A stretch of 64,000 nt of DNA from Enterococcus sp. DIV2402 (GCF_017426705.2 NZ_CP147251.1:186001-250000), one strand, 5' to 3'; positions 8,685 through 17,672 are shown, numbered from the stretch's first letter. The notes: generated from the letters alone by a model not told the origin. Numbers and translations: made by a program.

Positions 8685-9629
8685 TTAAATATTTTTTGGG
8701 ACATAAAAGCTACGGTTATCCAAACCAAAAATACGATCTGTATATTCGCCAGGTTCAGTTTGACGAATGGAGGTTAAGAGCATTTGCATCGAAGCATCTA
8801 AATTGTCAATTTGATGCAAAATTTCTGCTTCCATAATTCGTGGACGAACAGGAGAACCATATTCTAATAGACCATGATGCGACAGTACCATATGACGCAA
8901 AACAACTACATCTTCATCACGTTCATCAATTTTTAGCGCCAAACAAGCTTTAGTAATTTCTTCATCAACTAAAACCAAATGCCCTACTAAATTCCCCACT
9001 AGCGTATATTCTGTTGACATTGGTCCACTCAACTCTATTACTTTGCCCAAATCATGTAGAATAATACCTGCGTACAGCAAGGAAGCATTTAATTCAGAAT
9101 ATTCGCGAACGATTGCTTTACCTAGGCGAAGCATCGTTGTAGTATGGTAAGCAAGTCCGCCAGCAAACGCATGATGGTTTCGTTTAGCTGCTGGATATTC
9201 AAAAAATTCTTTTTTGTATTGGTTTAATAAGAAACGAACAATTCGGTTCCAATGAGGATTAGTAATTTCAAAAAGCACTTGGCTAATTTCTTCTTCCATC
9301 GCTTCTTTTTGAATTGGTGCTCGTTCCATGTATAAACTTGGGTCATTCGGTTCTTCCGCTTTTGCTGTGCGCAATTGTAAAATTTTCACTTGAGGGTTTC
9401 CTTGATACACTTCTCTTTTTCCAGTTAGATAGACCACACGTCCAGCTTCAAAACGCTTAATTTCATCTTCAGAAGCATCCCAAAACTTACCATCCAATGT
9501 CCCTGATGTGTCTTGAAATGTAAAAGCAATAAATTTTTTGCCATTTTTTGCCATGCGTACATCCGCATTTTTGACTAATACAAATGCATGAAACTCTTCG
9601 TCTACTGCCAATTCTCGTAATTTTTTCAT
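8685..9629 (-). CDS. yhaM: 3'-5' exoribonuclease YhaM
   Basis: A 314-residue protein with an N-terminal OB fold (about residues 12-95: FVLVKNADVRMAKNGKKFIAF) and a C-terminal HD phosphohydrolase domain (about 155-285). The HD metal motif is visible as ILHDLGK, with upstream His in NHHAFAGGLAYHT and downstream HHGLLEYG. YhaM enzymes trim RNA 3' ends and cut single-stranded DNA. It lies just downstream of yhaN with a 41-bp gap, the order seen in other Firmicutes. Confidence 0.95.
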   Translation of the reverse strand: MKKLRELAVDEEFHAFVLVKNADVRMAKNGKKFIAFTFQDTSGTLDGKFWDASEDEIKRFEAGRVVYLTGKREVYQGNPQVKILQLRTAKAEEPNDPSLYMERAPIQKEAMEEEISQVLFEITNPHWNRIVRFLLNQYKKEFFEYPAAKRNHHAFAGGLAYHTTTMLRLGKAIVREYSELNASLLYAGIILHDLGKVIELSGPMSTEYTLVGNLVGHLVLVDEEITKACLALKIDERDEDVVVLRHMVLSHHGLLEYGSPVRPRIMEAEILHQIDNLDASMQMLLTSIRQTEPGEYTDRIFGLDNRSFYVPKNI

Positions 9630-9670
9630 TTGTTTAACGCTCTGCTTTACCTAGGTAAAACAAGCGTCTC

Positions 9671-12337
9671 TCACATCCTTTGCTTAATTTCAATTACTGG
9701 TTGTTGCAGCCTTTGATAATAGCTTACCATTTCTTGATCAGAAGACAAACAAATGACTTGGTGTTTTTTTCCAAATTCTGCAAACAATTTCGCTAACTGT
9801 TCTTTACGTAAACTATCATAATGCAACCAACCATCGTCAATAATGACTGGACTTACTATTGATTGTCCTTGTAAAGATAAATACGCAAAACGCACAGCCA
9901 TAATCAGTTGATCTTTTGTTCCAGTGGAAAGCGTATAAATATCCAGAAGTGTCTGGTCAGAAGCAACGTGTAAGACACCTTCGCTTAATAATACTTGGTT
10001 ATAACGCTCATTGGTTAATAACTCAAAATAATGCGAAGCTTGTTGTAGTAACTGTGGCAATTGTTGTTCGGATAGTTCAGTCGCTAAATCACTTAAGCTC
10101 GCACTCAAGACTTGATTGGTACTCCAAGTAATTGCTAATTCTTGAATTTCTGAAAGCAATCGACTTTCCTCTTGATACAATTCATCTAAAACACCATCAA
10201 TTTGTAGATGCTCAATTTGTAATTGCACACGTTGTTTTTCTTCTAAAAGTTGAGAACTTTCTTGTTGAAGCACCTCTTGCTTTTCTTGAACAATTTGTAA
10301 TTGAATGGTTAATTCGTCGAAACGCATTTTTTTAGGAAAAATAGGGGTTAAGAGATGCGTTAATTCTGCTTTTCGTTCTGCCTGTTTTTGTTGCTGTTCC
10401 CATTGCTTCATCCACAAAGGAATTTCAGTAGGATGTTCTAACCCAAATTTTTCCAGTAAGTTTTGGTATTTCGCAAATAAAGCATGCTGTTCTTCTTTAC
10501 TACGTTTTAATTGTTGCGCAATTAACGTACTTGGTTGTTGCAAGCGCGTTAACTTAATATCTTGCATTTTATCTGAAAATTCTTCTAGCACTGTTAATTT
10601 TTCTTGAATCGCTTTATTTTCTAAAGGTAGCCATTCACTAAACAGTTGAAAGTCTTCTTCAATTTTTGCTAATTCATTGATAAGTTGTTCGTGTTGTTTG
10701 GTACTCTTTGCTAGCAAAGCCGTGTATTCATGGAAGCTAGCCACGGCTTGTTCATATTCTTGTAAGACTTGATGCCATGTATGATAATTCGTATTATTGC
10801 CAAAAGATGGTTGCAAATAAGTTAACAGCTGCTGTTTTTCTTGCTGTGTCTGGTTCAACACTGCTGTTTCTGCTTCAATTTCAGCAGCATATGCATCTAA
10901 TTGGACTAACTTTTCTTGCCACAGAGGTTTAATTTGTGATGCAGGATTAATTTTTTTATAAAAGAATAGCCCCCCACCAATCAATAAGGCACTGCCACCA
11001 ATGAGCATGCCTATTACTTTTAAAGGACTGGGTAATAATACACTAAGTAAAAATAATCCCCCACCAATAGCCGGTAAAACATACGCTTGTGTATTCGTTT
11101 TTGCTAATAATTCAGGATGTTTACTTTCTATTTTGGTAATTTCTATTTCTATGGGTTCTTTTTTCTCTTTTAACCACTGAATACGCAACTCATGCTGAGA
11201 AACTTCCTCATCCAATTCTTCTAAACGGTGTAACAGCTGAAAAATTTGGTCATCCAATTCAGGTGGTGCCACCTCTTTTTTCCAACCCCAACGTTCTACA
11301 AGTTGCATTAACGTAGTATCGATTCTTTCATATTCGTCATTTAATCGATCATACTCATCCACCATTCGAACAATTGGCACTTTTTGACGTAGTAACTCTT
11401 GAATCTTGCTTTCTTTATCTAAATAAAAGAAATAATGACTCGACTCTTGCCCTTGCTCTAAACGTGATAGTTCAGCTTGCTTTTTGTTGATTTCTTCAGA
11501 TAGTTGTTGATACTCTTGGTAAAAAAGACGCAACTGCTTTTGCTCTTTTTCAGTCATACTACTTTCTTTTAGCCGTAGTAATTGTTGCCATTCTTCATAT
11601 AAAGGCCAATTTATTTTTTGCTGATTTAATTCTTGTTGTTGCTGTTGTAACTGCTGTAATTGTTGACGTAATTCTTTTTGTTGTTCTGTATAAACAGATA
11701 GTTGTTGATACGCTCGCTTCATATCATTTTCTTGGGCTTCTTTTTGCTGAATGGTTTCTTTTAATCGTTGCCATTCATTTAAACGTTTATTTAATGGTAA
11801 TCGTTGACCGCGTGGTTTGAAAAGTTGTTGATTATTTTTATGATATTCTTGAATTTTCTGCATTAATTGTTTGCTTCCACTAATTCCCAAAGAAATCAAT
11901 GCCGCATGGAGCTCTTTTTCTTGCATACGTTCAATTTGAGAAAGTTGCTCTTGTTGAAACGTAAACACTTCTTGAAATACCTCTTGACTCAGAGGAGCAA
12001 TCAACTGTAGAAATAGTTTTTCATCGCCTTCTTCTGAACCAATCCATACTTTGGCTTGTCCACGATTTATTTGACGATAACGCTCAACCACAATTTCACC
12101 ATAAGGTTCAATTTCTAGCCATAACTTTCCACCATAAGCAGCACCATCTTGGGGAGTATAGTCACGTTTCCGTAAATTTTTCTTGGGAAAACCAAATAAC
12201 ATGGCTTGAATAAATTGATACAATGTTGATTTTCCAATCTCATTTTGCCCAAATAACAGTTGATTACCTGATAAAAATTCAAATGTTTGTTGACGATAAT
12301 GGCCAAAACCTGTAATTTCTGCTTTTATTATCCTCAT
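9671..12337 (-). CDS. yhaN: YhaN-like SMC/Rad50-type ATPase
   Basis: An 888-residue ATPase. The N-terminal ABC half holds Walker A FGQNEIGKST (about residues 30-39). A very long Gln/Glu-rich coiled coil fills the middle, interrupted near residues 425-470 by two hydrophobic segments (YVLPAIGGGLFLLSVLLPSP and KVIGMLIGGSALLIGGGLFF), so the protein is predicted to be membrane-attached. The C-terminal half has the signature STGTKDQLIMAVRFA and Walker B PVIIDDGW. It forms a pair with YhaO, analogous to SbcC with SbcD. Its start codon shares one base with the yhaO stop codon (TAATG), so the two are coupled. The role in DNA or RNA metabolism is family inference. Confidence 0.9.
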   Translation of the reverse strand: MRIIKAEITGFGHYRQQTFEFLSGNQLLFGQNEIGKSTLYQFIQAMLFGFPKKNLRKRDYTPQDGAAYGGKLWLEIEPYGEIVVERYRQINRGQAKVWIGSEEGDEKLFLQLIAPLSQEVFQEVFTFQQEQLSQIERMQEKELHAALISLGISGSKQLMQKIQEYHKNNQQLFKPRGQRLPLNKRLNEWQRLKETIQQKEAQENDMKRAYQQLSVYTEQQKELRQQLQQLQQQQQELNQQKINWPLYEEWQQLLRLKESSMTEKEQKQLRLFYQEYQQLSEEINKKQAELSRLEQGQESSHYFFYLDKESKIQELLRQKVPIVRMVDEYDRLNDEYERIDTTLMQLVERWGWKKEVAPPELDDQIFQLLHRLEELDEEVSQHELRIQWLKEKKEPIEIEITKIESKHPELLAKTNTQAYVLPAIGGGLFLLSVLLPSPLKVIGMLIGGSALLIGGGLFFYKKINPASQIKPLWQEKLVQLDAYAAEIEAETAVLNQTQQEKQQLLTYLQPSFGNNTNYHTWHQVLQEYEQAVASFHEYTALLAKSTKQHEQLINELAKIEEDFQLFSEWLPLENKAIQEKLTVLEEFSDKMQDIKLTRLQQPSTLIAQQLKRSKEEQHALFAKYQNLLEKFGLEHPTEIPLWMKQWEQQQKQAERKAELTHLLTPIFPKKMRFDELTIQLQIVQEKQEVLQQESSQLLEEKQRVQLQIEHLQIDGVLDELYQEESRLLSEIQELAITWSTNQVLSASLSDLATELSEQQLPQLLQQASHYFELLTNERYNQVLLSEGVLHVASDQTLLDIYTLSTGTKDQLIMAVRFAYLSLQGQSIVSPVIIDDGWLHYDSLRKEQLAKLFAEFGKKHQVICLSSDQEMVSYYQRLQQPVIEIKQRM

Positions 12338-13521
12338 TATTCTTCCTCACTCCAACAAAACTCTTGCTCTAGTGTTGTTTTCACTTGGGCTAATGTTTCT
12401 TCTTTCAATGTTTGTGATGAAATCGTTCGTTTAATTAGCGGATGTGTCGCTAACTCTTCAATGATTGTTTCAAAGACTTCATTTGTTTGATAGCTAGCTA
12501 ATAATTGCGCCATAACTTCTTTACCTGTTAAAACTAGTTTCTCACTTTCAGGAACTGCGATTACTTCTAACTGATAAACAATCTGTTCAAAATTATTCTG
12601 TGCCAAATATTCATTTAAATACGCGATCAATTCCGGCTTTTCACGATTATTTAACCAGTCGATCGGTAAATGCTCCGTATCTTTCAATGAAAATTTAACT
12701 AACTGCCGCTGAGATGTTTGAAAGAATGCCTTCATAGCTTCCAAAGCATCCTTACGAGATTTCATCCCTGATAGCGATAACTCATAATCTTCCCAAGTCA
12801 CTGCAGCAACCCTTTTTGTTTCGTAGTGTACTGTCAGCCCATCTAACGTGACCAATTGAACACCTGTTTCTTTTTCTTTTTGAGTATGACCTTGAGGGGT
12901 TCCTGGATAGATGATTGGAGGCGTTTTAGATAATACAGTTGGTACATGAATATGTCCCAATGCCCAATAATCGTAATTTTTTTGTTTCATTTCTTGAATC
13001 TGAAAAGGCGCAAAACGCTCACCATTACTGTCTCCGTGATACATTCCAATGTGATAAGTTGCTGCTTTTTTAGGAAATTCACTCACTTTGGACGTGGGAA
13101 TCCACGGATGTTGGTAACTAAAACCACTAATTGCATAACTTTCGCCTGTCTTATTTTTTCCATGTATCGTTCGTACTTTTTCTTCTGTAAATAAATGAAT
13201 ATTCTCAGGAAAATCAAACCAGTAACGCTCTTTTTCAAAATAATCATGATTACCAAAAATCATATAGACTGGAATATCTTGTTCCTTCAAACGATTCATT
13301 TGTTTAAAAAACTGATGTTGTGTTTTTAAGCTCGGACGATTTTGATGGAAAATATCTCCTGCAAATACTAAAAAATCAACTTGTTCATCTAAAGCTAGTG
13401 TCACAATTTTTTCTAATACTTGGTTATTCGCAAGAGGTAACTCTTTGACTTGCGTAATTAAATGCAATCCTTCAAAGGTTCGATCAAAATGTAAATCCGC
13501 ACAATGAATAAATCGCAACAT
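12337..13521 (-). CDS. yhaO: YhaO-like metallophosphoesterase (SbcD/Mre11-like exonuclease)
   Basis: A 394-residue calcineurin-like nuclease. Metal-binding motifs appear in order: HCADLHFD (residues 6-13), FAGDIFHQ (about 54-61), GNHDYFE (about 95-101), MYHGDSNG and GHIHVP. A C-terminal cap domain of about 150 residues follows. It is the first gene of the yhaO-yhaN pair and yhaM follows in the same direction. Shine-Dalgarno AAGAGGAGG lies before the ATG. Confidence 0.9.
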   Translation of the reverse strand: MLRFIHCADLHFDRTFEGLHLITQVKELPLANNQVLEKIVTLALDEQVDFLVFAGDIFHQNRPSLKTQHQFFKQMNRLKEQDIPVYMIFGNHDYFEKERYWFDFPENIHLFTEEKVRTIHGKNKTGESYAISGFSYQHPWIPTSKVSEFPKKAATYHIGMYHGDSNGERFAPFQIQEMKQKNYDYWALGHIHVPTVLSKTPPIIYPGTPQGHTQKEKETGVQLVTLDGLTVHYETKRVAAVTWEDYELSLSGMKSRKDALEAMKAFFQTSQRQLVKFSLKDTEHLPIDWLNNREKPELIAYLNEYLAQNNFEQIVYQLEVIAVPESEKLVLTGKEVMAQLLASYQTNEVFETIIEELATHPLIKRTISSQTLKEETLAQVKTTLEQEFCWSEEE

Positions 13522-13707
13522 AATTCAAAATCCTCCTCTTTTTCCTATTATTTTACCATTTTTTCAAATTCTAGTCAGCAAAATGCGAAAATTCGTTCGC
13601 ATTAAGCGAAAAATTAACATTACTTTGTGATTACCTCGGTAAAATAATGCGCTTACGTAGAAAAAAATAAAAAAATAAAGATTTTTCAAGCATTTCTAGT
13701 AATTTTA

Positions 13708-13716
13708 TGATAAAAT
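13708..13716 (+). promoter_or_regulatory. Extended -10 promoter with nearby dyad, before the DUF536 gene
   Basis: TG-A-TAAAAT is an extended -10. About 26 bp downstream (13742-13760) lies the imperfect dyad ACCTAAGTAATTACTAGGT in the 5' leader, a possible operator. Confidence 0.45.
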
Positions 13717-13779
13717 CTATCTATTGAAAACACTTAGTTAGTACCTAAGTAATTACTAGGTAAAGGAGAAATGGGAATT

Positions 13780-14337
13780 ATGACAGAACAAACAGGCAAA
13801 ACACTCACTCAATTAGCCAATGAATTGGGTGTATCACGCGATAAAGTCATCTATCGTTATAAAAAACTACCTGAAGATCATTACTACAAAGAAAACAACA
13901 CAATTTATATTAAAGAAAACGGGGTACAACGTATCATTGATGAGTTAGGGGAAGACATCAATGAAGAAGGCACACAAAATGAGGTAAGTAGCCCAATCAA
14001 CGATTATTTAATTGAGCAATTAGCTAAAAAAGATGAACAAATTGAACAATTACAAAAATTAATCGATCAACAGCAACAACTAAATGCAGAAGATAAAAAA
14101 TTAATCAAAGAACTTCATCAATATTTTGCTTTAGAAGCTCCTAAAGAACCAAATGAAGAAGATGACAAACGTTCTGTTGAACTAGAAGCACAAGTTGCTA
14201 AGCTAGAAGAACAAATGAAAAAAGCTGAAGCATTAACTACAGAAAAAGAGCAACTAGAAAAAGAATTAGCAGAGTTAAAAGCTGATCTAGAAGCGAAGAA
14301 AAAGAAATGGTACCAATTCTGGAAAAAGAAAAATTAA
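13780..14337 (+). CDS. DUF536-domain DNA-binding-like protein
   Basis: A 185-residue protein with an N-terminal helix-turn-helix (TLTQLANELGVSRDKVIYRY, residues 7-26), a long coiled coil rich in Gln, Glu and Lys (residues 70-170), and a basic aromatic tail KKKWYQFWKKKN. This is the architecture of DUF536 proteins, first known beside plasmid replication genes but common on lactic acid bacterial chromosomes. The start at 13780 is favoured because homologues begin MTE; the ATG at 13771 sits only 2-3 bases after GGAG. The function is unknown. It marks the left border of the accessory island. Confidence 0.75.
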   Translation: MTEQTGKTLTQLANELGVSRDKVIYRYKKLPEDHYYKENNTIYIKENGVQRIIDELGEDINEEGTQNEVSSPINDYLIEQLAKKDEQIEQLQKLIDQQQQLNAEDKKLIKELHQYFALEAPKEPNEEDDKRSVELEAQVAKLEEQMKKAEALTTEKEQLEKELAELKADLEAKKKKWYQFWKKKN

Positions 14338-14391
14338 TTAAAAAGGCTGAGAAAAAATTGAAATTAGCCTTAAAATTAGCCTTAATTAATA

Positions 14392-14437
14392 AAAAAATCG
14401 ACGCAAAAACTTGGAAAAAGTTTTGCGTCGATTTTTT
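14392..14437 (+). terminator. Terminator after the DUF536 gene
   Basis: A 20-bp near-perfect stem (AAAAAATCGACGCAAAAACT and complement) ends in TTTTTT. It is immediately followed by the left copy of the island-flanking direct repeat. Confidence 0.9.
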
Positions 14438-14456
14438 GTAGAGATGGTTTTCCCCA
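14438..14456 (+). repeat. Left copy of direct repeat flanking the accessory island
   Basis: GTAGAGATGGTTTTCCCCA matches 17712-17731 except for one inserted A. Both copies lie directly after a terminator hairpin and enclose the AT-rich 3.3-kb segment. Confidence 0.6.
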
Positions 14457-14477
14457 TTCTCGTTGAATATGATTTAA

Positions 14478-15128
14478 TTAAATGATATTCAATACATATG
14501 CACCTTGATTAGCTTTAACTTTCACGACATAATCAGTTCCTTTATCAACTGTCATTTTCTTAGCCTTACCTGGTTCTAAAGTAAACTCTTTGACTAGCGT
14601 AATACCATCATTTTCATAAATACCAATATCTATAACATTTTCACTACTTGCATCATTAATCAGTTCTTTTTTCCAAAAAATTCCATTTAATTTTAAATAA
14701 GAATTTTCTTCAAACTTCACTCTTTGCCAAGTATTTTCTTCGTTTTCCCTTATATTTATTTTTGTTGATATTTCAGGAGAGAAAAAATTGTGAACATAAT
14801 AAACTTCTTGATAAAGTAAATATCCAGTGAAGAATAATAATACAACGAATGCAGAGACAATAATACTTAATGTTCTTTTTCTGATTACATTTTTTCGCTG
14901 TTCTCCACTAACTTGCTTAACCATAACTGTGTCCTCCCTTAATAGTTGATCTAATGATATACCTAATATGTCACTTAAAATTACAATAGAATCTAAATCA
15001 GGATAATTTCTTCCAGCTTCCCAATTTGCTACTGCAGACCGAGAAACATTCTATTTTTCTGATAGTGCTTGTTGTGTTAAATTTTTTTCTTGCCTTGAAT
15101 CGCGAATTTGTTTTCCGATTTCAACCAT
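14478..15128 (-). pseudogene. Xre-family HTH regulator with membrane domain, broken by an amber stop
   Basis: Read from the ATG at 15128 the frame encodes a Cro/C1-type HTH (MVEIGKQIRDSRQEKNLTQQ, then ALSEK, stop, NVSRSAVANWEAGRNYPDLD). Codon 26 (15051-15053) is TAG in the middle of the HTH, where relatives usually have Leu, so one base change explains it. The frame then runs on without other defects through SIVILSDILGISLDQLLR to a 148-residue C-terminal part with one membrane helix (residues about 18-37 of that part: TLSIIVSAFVVLLFFTGYLL) and an extracytoplasmic beta-rich domain. A strong internal Shine-Dalgarno AAGGGAGG 8 bases before the ATG at 14924 could still allow the membrane part to be made alone. 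No intact DNA-binding protein can be made without readthrough. Confidence 0.85.
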
Positions 15129-15505
15129 TCTATTTCGCTCCTTTAACATCATATTAAAATATAAAAATAAAAAATCATAGACAGGTTCTAACACATCATA
15201 TTATACTATTCAGATTTTGTGTTTCTTATTAAATCAAACTTTAAAATAATATTTGTCACAAATACTGACACATTGATATAAAGCCCTTTTGAAAGAAATT
15301 AAATAACGTTACCTACTCGTACTGAGGAAATATTTTATCAAGAGTCCTTATTAAAATCTAAATAATTTTTTTAAAGCGTCTATTCCTCCAATGCAACTTT
15401 CTTTTCACCGTTATTGCTAATTAGTTTATATTTTAATTTGAGTTGATTTTTCATTATAGATATCAAATCACAAATCAATGGTTCATTTATACCGCTGAGA
15501 TATGT
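15129..15505. other. AT-rich intergenic segment with possible readthrough tail
   Basis: No gene with support is seen. On the minus strand the frame of the 106-residue membrane protein stays open for 41 codons after its TAG stop (15380-15505; contains INEPLICDLISIMKNQLKL). This may be a lost C-terminus or chance in AT-rich DNA. Confidence 0.4.
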
Positions 15506-15826
15506 CTATGAATATTGAAAATACAATAGGATTAGGCAAGTTAATAAAGCCAGTAAAGTAACAATAAAGTTTATTGTACTTTCGGCACTTTCTAGCTTCA
15601 TTTCTAGTTTGGATGGCCTAAATGTAGGATTTAATGATTTTGTTTGATAGTCAACTGTTCTAAAAAAACTATCTGATGGTATCATAAAAAAAATCATAAC
15701 TCCATAAATTACAGCCGCTGGAATTAAAAACGTACAATTTAATATATAACTAGCTATTAAACTAATAACTAATGGGATGATTACATATAACGAATTCTTC
15801 AATAAAATTACATGTGCTTTATTCAT
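15506..15826 (-). CDS. Small three-helix membrane protein, unknown function
   Basis: A 106-residue hydrophobic protein with predicted membrane helices at about residues 10-28 (NSLYVIIPLVISLIASYIL), 31-48 (TFLIPAAVIYGVMIFFMI) and 86-104 (FIVTLLALLTCLILLYF); a polar linker rich in Lys, Pro and Ser lies between the last two. Shine-Dalgarno AGAGGGG is well placed. It ends in TAG, and the frame stays open for 41 codons beyond. It lies in the AT-rich island beside the broken HTH gene and was not recognised as any family. Confidence 0.6.
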   Translation of the reverse strand: MNKAHVILLKNSLYVIIPLVISLIASYILNCTFLIPAAVIYGVMIFFMIPSDSFFRTVDYQTKSLNPTFRPSKLEMKLESAESTINFIVTLLALLTCLILLYFQYS

Positions 15827-16456
15827 TTTATTCCCCTCTTTTTAATAATATCAATTGTTTAATAGTACTCAATCATTCTTCCACTGTTAAAATAGACCAC
15901 GACAACCTGATTATATCTCGGCGAGTGATTCTATCTCTTTATTTAAAAATAGTTTAGCTAATTTAAGAAATTATGATAATTGGATATAACTAAACATACT
16001 TTTAAAATTGTATATTATATTTATGTAATTAACTTAACAGAACTTAAACTCTAAAGTATCGTTGCAAAACCAATAATTTAAGTAAGAAGTTTTGCACTGA
16101 ATCTATTATTTTTCTATTGATTTCTTTATTCGTATTAAGTTCATTTTTTATTCCTGAACAGTTTTTAGTAGCATTTAGTTACGAAATTAAACTTCAACTT
16201 TTTTAGAAATAGTGATTATTTCAAATGCATCTAAAAGTCATTTCTAAAATTAATCAGTTTACATAAGATACATTAAAAAGAGCAATCTTTTACAAGGTTG
16301 CTCTTTTTTTATTTAATGTACTTTACATTTTTTACTATGCACTAATATAACTATTTTGATACCCTATATTTAGTTTTTTCCATTTACGAATTTGAGTTCT
16401 CAAATTTGTAAATGGTATAACTTTATTTATATGCATCGATTCAGCTCTTTGCAGAT
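15827..16456. other. Gene-free AT-rich stretch
   Basis: 630 bases without a supportable gene. It holds a small inverted repeat TGCAAAAC...GTTTTGCA near 16062-16097 and the terminator at 16275-16310. A plus-strand frame around 16105-16205 reads like a hydrophobic segment but has no start codon with a ribosome-binding site. Confidence 0.5.
16275..16310. terminator. Terminator in the accessory island
   Basis: An 11-bp stem (AAAAAGAGCAA and complement) is followed by T7. It has A and T runs on both sides and could act in either direction. Confidence 0.75.
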
Positions 16457-16693
16457 TTAAGAAGGCGTCCCATAAAAGGAATGTCCTTTAGATTTTGAAA
16501 GAGGATTTGTATGATAATGCATATAGTATCCAGATTTACCTTTATCTCTCTCTGGCCCAACAGGAGTTTTTTTTCCTTTTTTTAATAAAGAAGCTGAACT
16601 AGCAACTGTTTTTGCTTTAGCTTTAGTAATTGACCACACATCTCCATTAGCTGCCATTCTAGAAACTGCTGCTTTTTTTATTTCCCCACCCCA
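16457..16693 (-). pseudogene. Orphan C-terminal fragment resembling a polymorphic-toxin domain
   Basis: The frame is open from 16693 with no start codon there; the first ATG is at 16657, giving 66 residues, and it has no convincing Shine-Dalgarno. The translation reads WGGEIKKAAVSRMAANGDVW, then SITKAKAKTVASS, and ends with GYYMHYHTNPLSKSKGHSFY plus GTPS. The terminal HYH...GHSFYG block looks to me like the end of C-terminal toxin modules found on LXG/Rhs-type secreted polymorphic toxins. No delivery domain is present, so this is probably a remnant cassette. The family assignment is from memory and is uncertain. Confidence 0.5.
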
Positions 16694-16800
16694 TTAATTA
16701 TTACTTTTCCATCTATTTTTAAACACATCTTTATGATATAGTGCGTTTAATAGGCTAGTCAATATTTTTTTAACCAATGTTTATTAGGAGGATATTTAAT

Positions 16801-17211
16801 ATGAAAAATATCAATATAACCAATAAAAATGACTATATAAAAATTTTAGATTTTTTAGAAAAAAAAACTAAGTATATAGAACTACTGCAACTTATAGATG
16901 ATGAAGAATCTAATTTAATTATAGATAAATATAGTAATCTTTTGATTTCAAAAAAAAATGTATCTAACTGGATTGATTCAGGAGCTAAAGGTGTAGTTTA
17001 CAAATTTGATATAAACTTATCTGATAAGAAAAAAATCTTTGGTGATTTAAAGAGTATTAATTCTTTTTTCTACAACAAATTTGATAGTAAAATTGGCGAA
17101 ATAGTTGAAACTACTGAATTTGGTTATATGAATATTGCTTTTTTCGATTTAAAAGGAAATCTGTTATTTTATACTATTACTCATGAGGGAATAGCTTGGA
17201 TTAACTATTAA
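16801..17211 (+). CDS. Unknown small acidic protein, possible immunity protein
   Basis: A 136-residue cytoplasmic protein, rich in Ile, Asn, Lys and Asp, with codon use much more AT-rich than the neighbouring housekeeping genes. The start at 16801 has AGGAGGA with 8-base spacing. The second half (GDLKSINSFFYNKFDSKIGE, then NIAFFDLKGNLLFYTITHEG) looks like an alpha/beta fold. I do not recognise a family. Its size, its composition and the toxin-like fragment 150 bp away suggest an orphan immunity protein, but the two lie divergently, whereas such pairs are normally on one strand. Signs of transfer: AT-rich island and flanking repeats. Confidence 0.55.
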   Translation: MKNINITNKNDYIKILDFLEKKTKYIELLQLIDDEESNLIIDKYSNLLISKKNVSNWIDSGAKGVVYKFDINLSDKKKIFGDLKSINSFFYNKFDSKIGEIVETTEFGYMNIAFFDLKGNLLFYTITHEGIAWINY

Positions 17212-17304
17212 AAGTAGTTTACATTGTCAAAAAATATGTAAAGGTTAGTTCAAAACATGAATCATACTATATTAAGTTTGTGAAATAAGGTATACATTAA
17301 TAAA

Positions 17305-17343
17305 ACAAAAGCCAATCCTATTGCTATTAAGAGTGGCTTTTGT
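17305..17343 (+). terminator. Terminator-like hairpin
   Basis: CAAAAGCCA and its complement TGGCTTTTG flank a loop; it lies 94 bp after the orphan AT-rich gene. Confidence 0.5.
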
Positions 17344-17385
17344 TGCACCCGTTTCGACTCAGAACGTGCATATTTTATGCAAAAT

Positions 17386-17448
17386 AAAAAACAGTACTCA
17401 TTTACTTATAGATATTTCATCTTCAGCAAGTATATGAGTACCGTTTTT
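17386..17448. terminator. Inverted repeat AAAACAGTACTCAT / ATGAGTACCGTTTT
   Basis: 15-bp arms with one mismatch and A/T runs outside surround a 30-base loop. It could terminate transcription in both directions. Confidence 0.5.
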
Positions 17449-17617
17449 AAATTACTTAAAAGCAACGACCAAAAATAGTACATATAAAATCGCCATCGAC
17501 CATCAGAAAAAATACCAATCTATCATCAGACAGTCAGTACTTTTATTTAACCTTTGATTTGCTTACAAGTCGGTTTCTGAAAGAACAGTGATGGTTTTCG
17601 TTATAAAATCAGATTAA

Positions 17618-17655
17618 AAAGGCTACAAATCTAAAAAAAAGATTTGTAGCCTTTT
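17618..17655. terminator. Bidirectional terminator
   Basis: A 15-16 bp perfect stem (AAAAGGCTACAAATCT and complement) with an A-rich loop. Confidence 0.75.
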
Positions 17656-17672
17656 GCTATAGCAATATGGAT

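Noticed and set aside
14361..14385. Tandem AAATTAGCCTTA as an iteron-like origin near the DUF536 gene
   Set aside because: Only two copies, located after the gene and before its terminator; no Rep gene.
16062..16097. GTTGCAAAAC near 16060 looked like the end of an IS6-type element
   Set aside because: The paired GTTTTGCA lies only about 20 bases away, forming a small hairpin; there is no transposase or second IS end.
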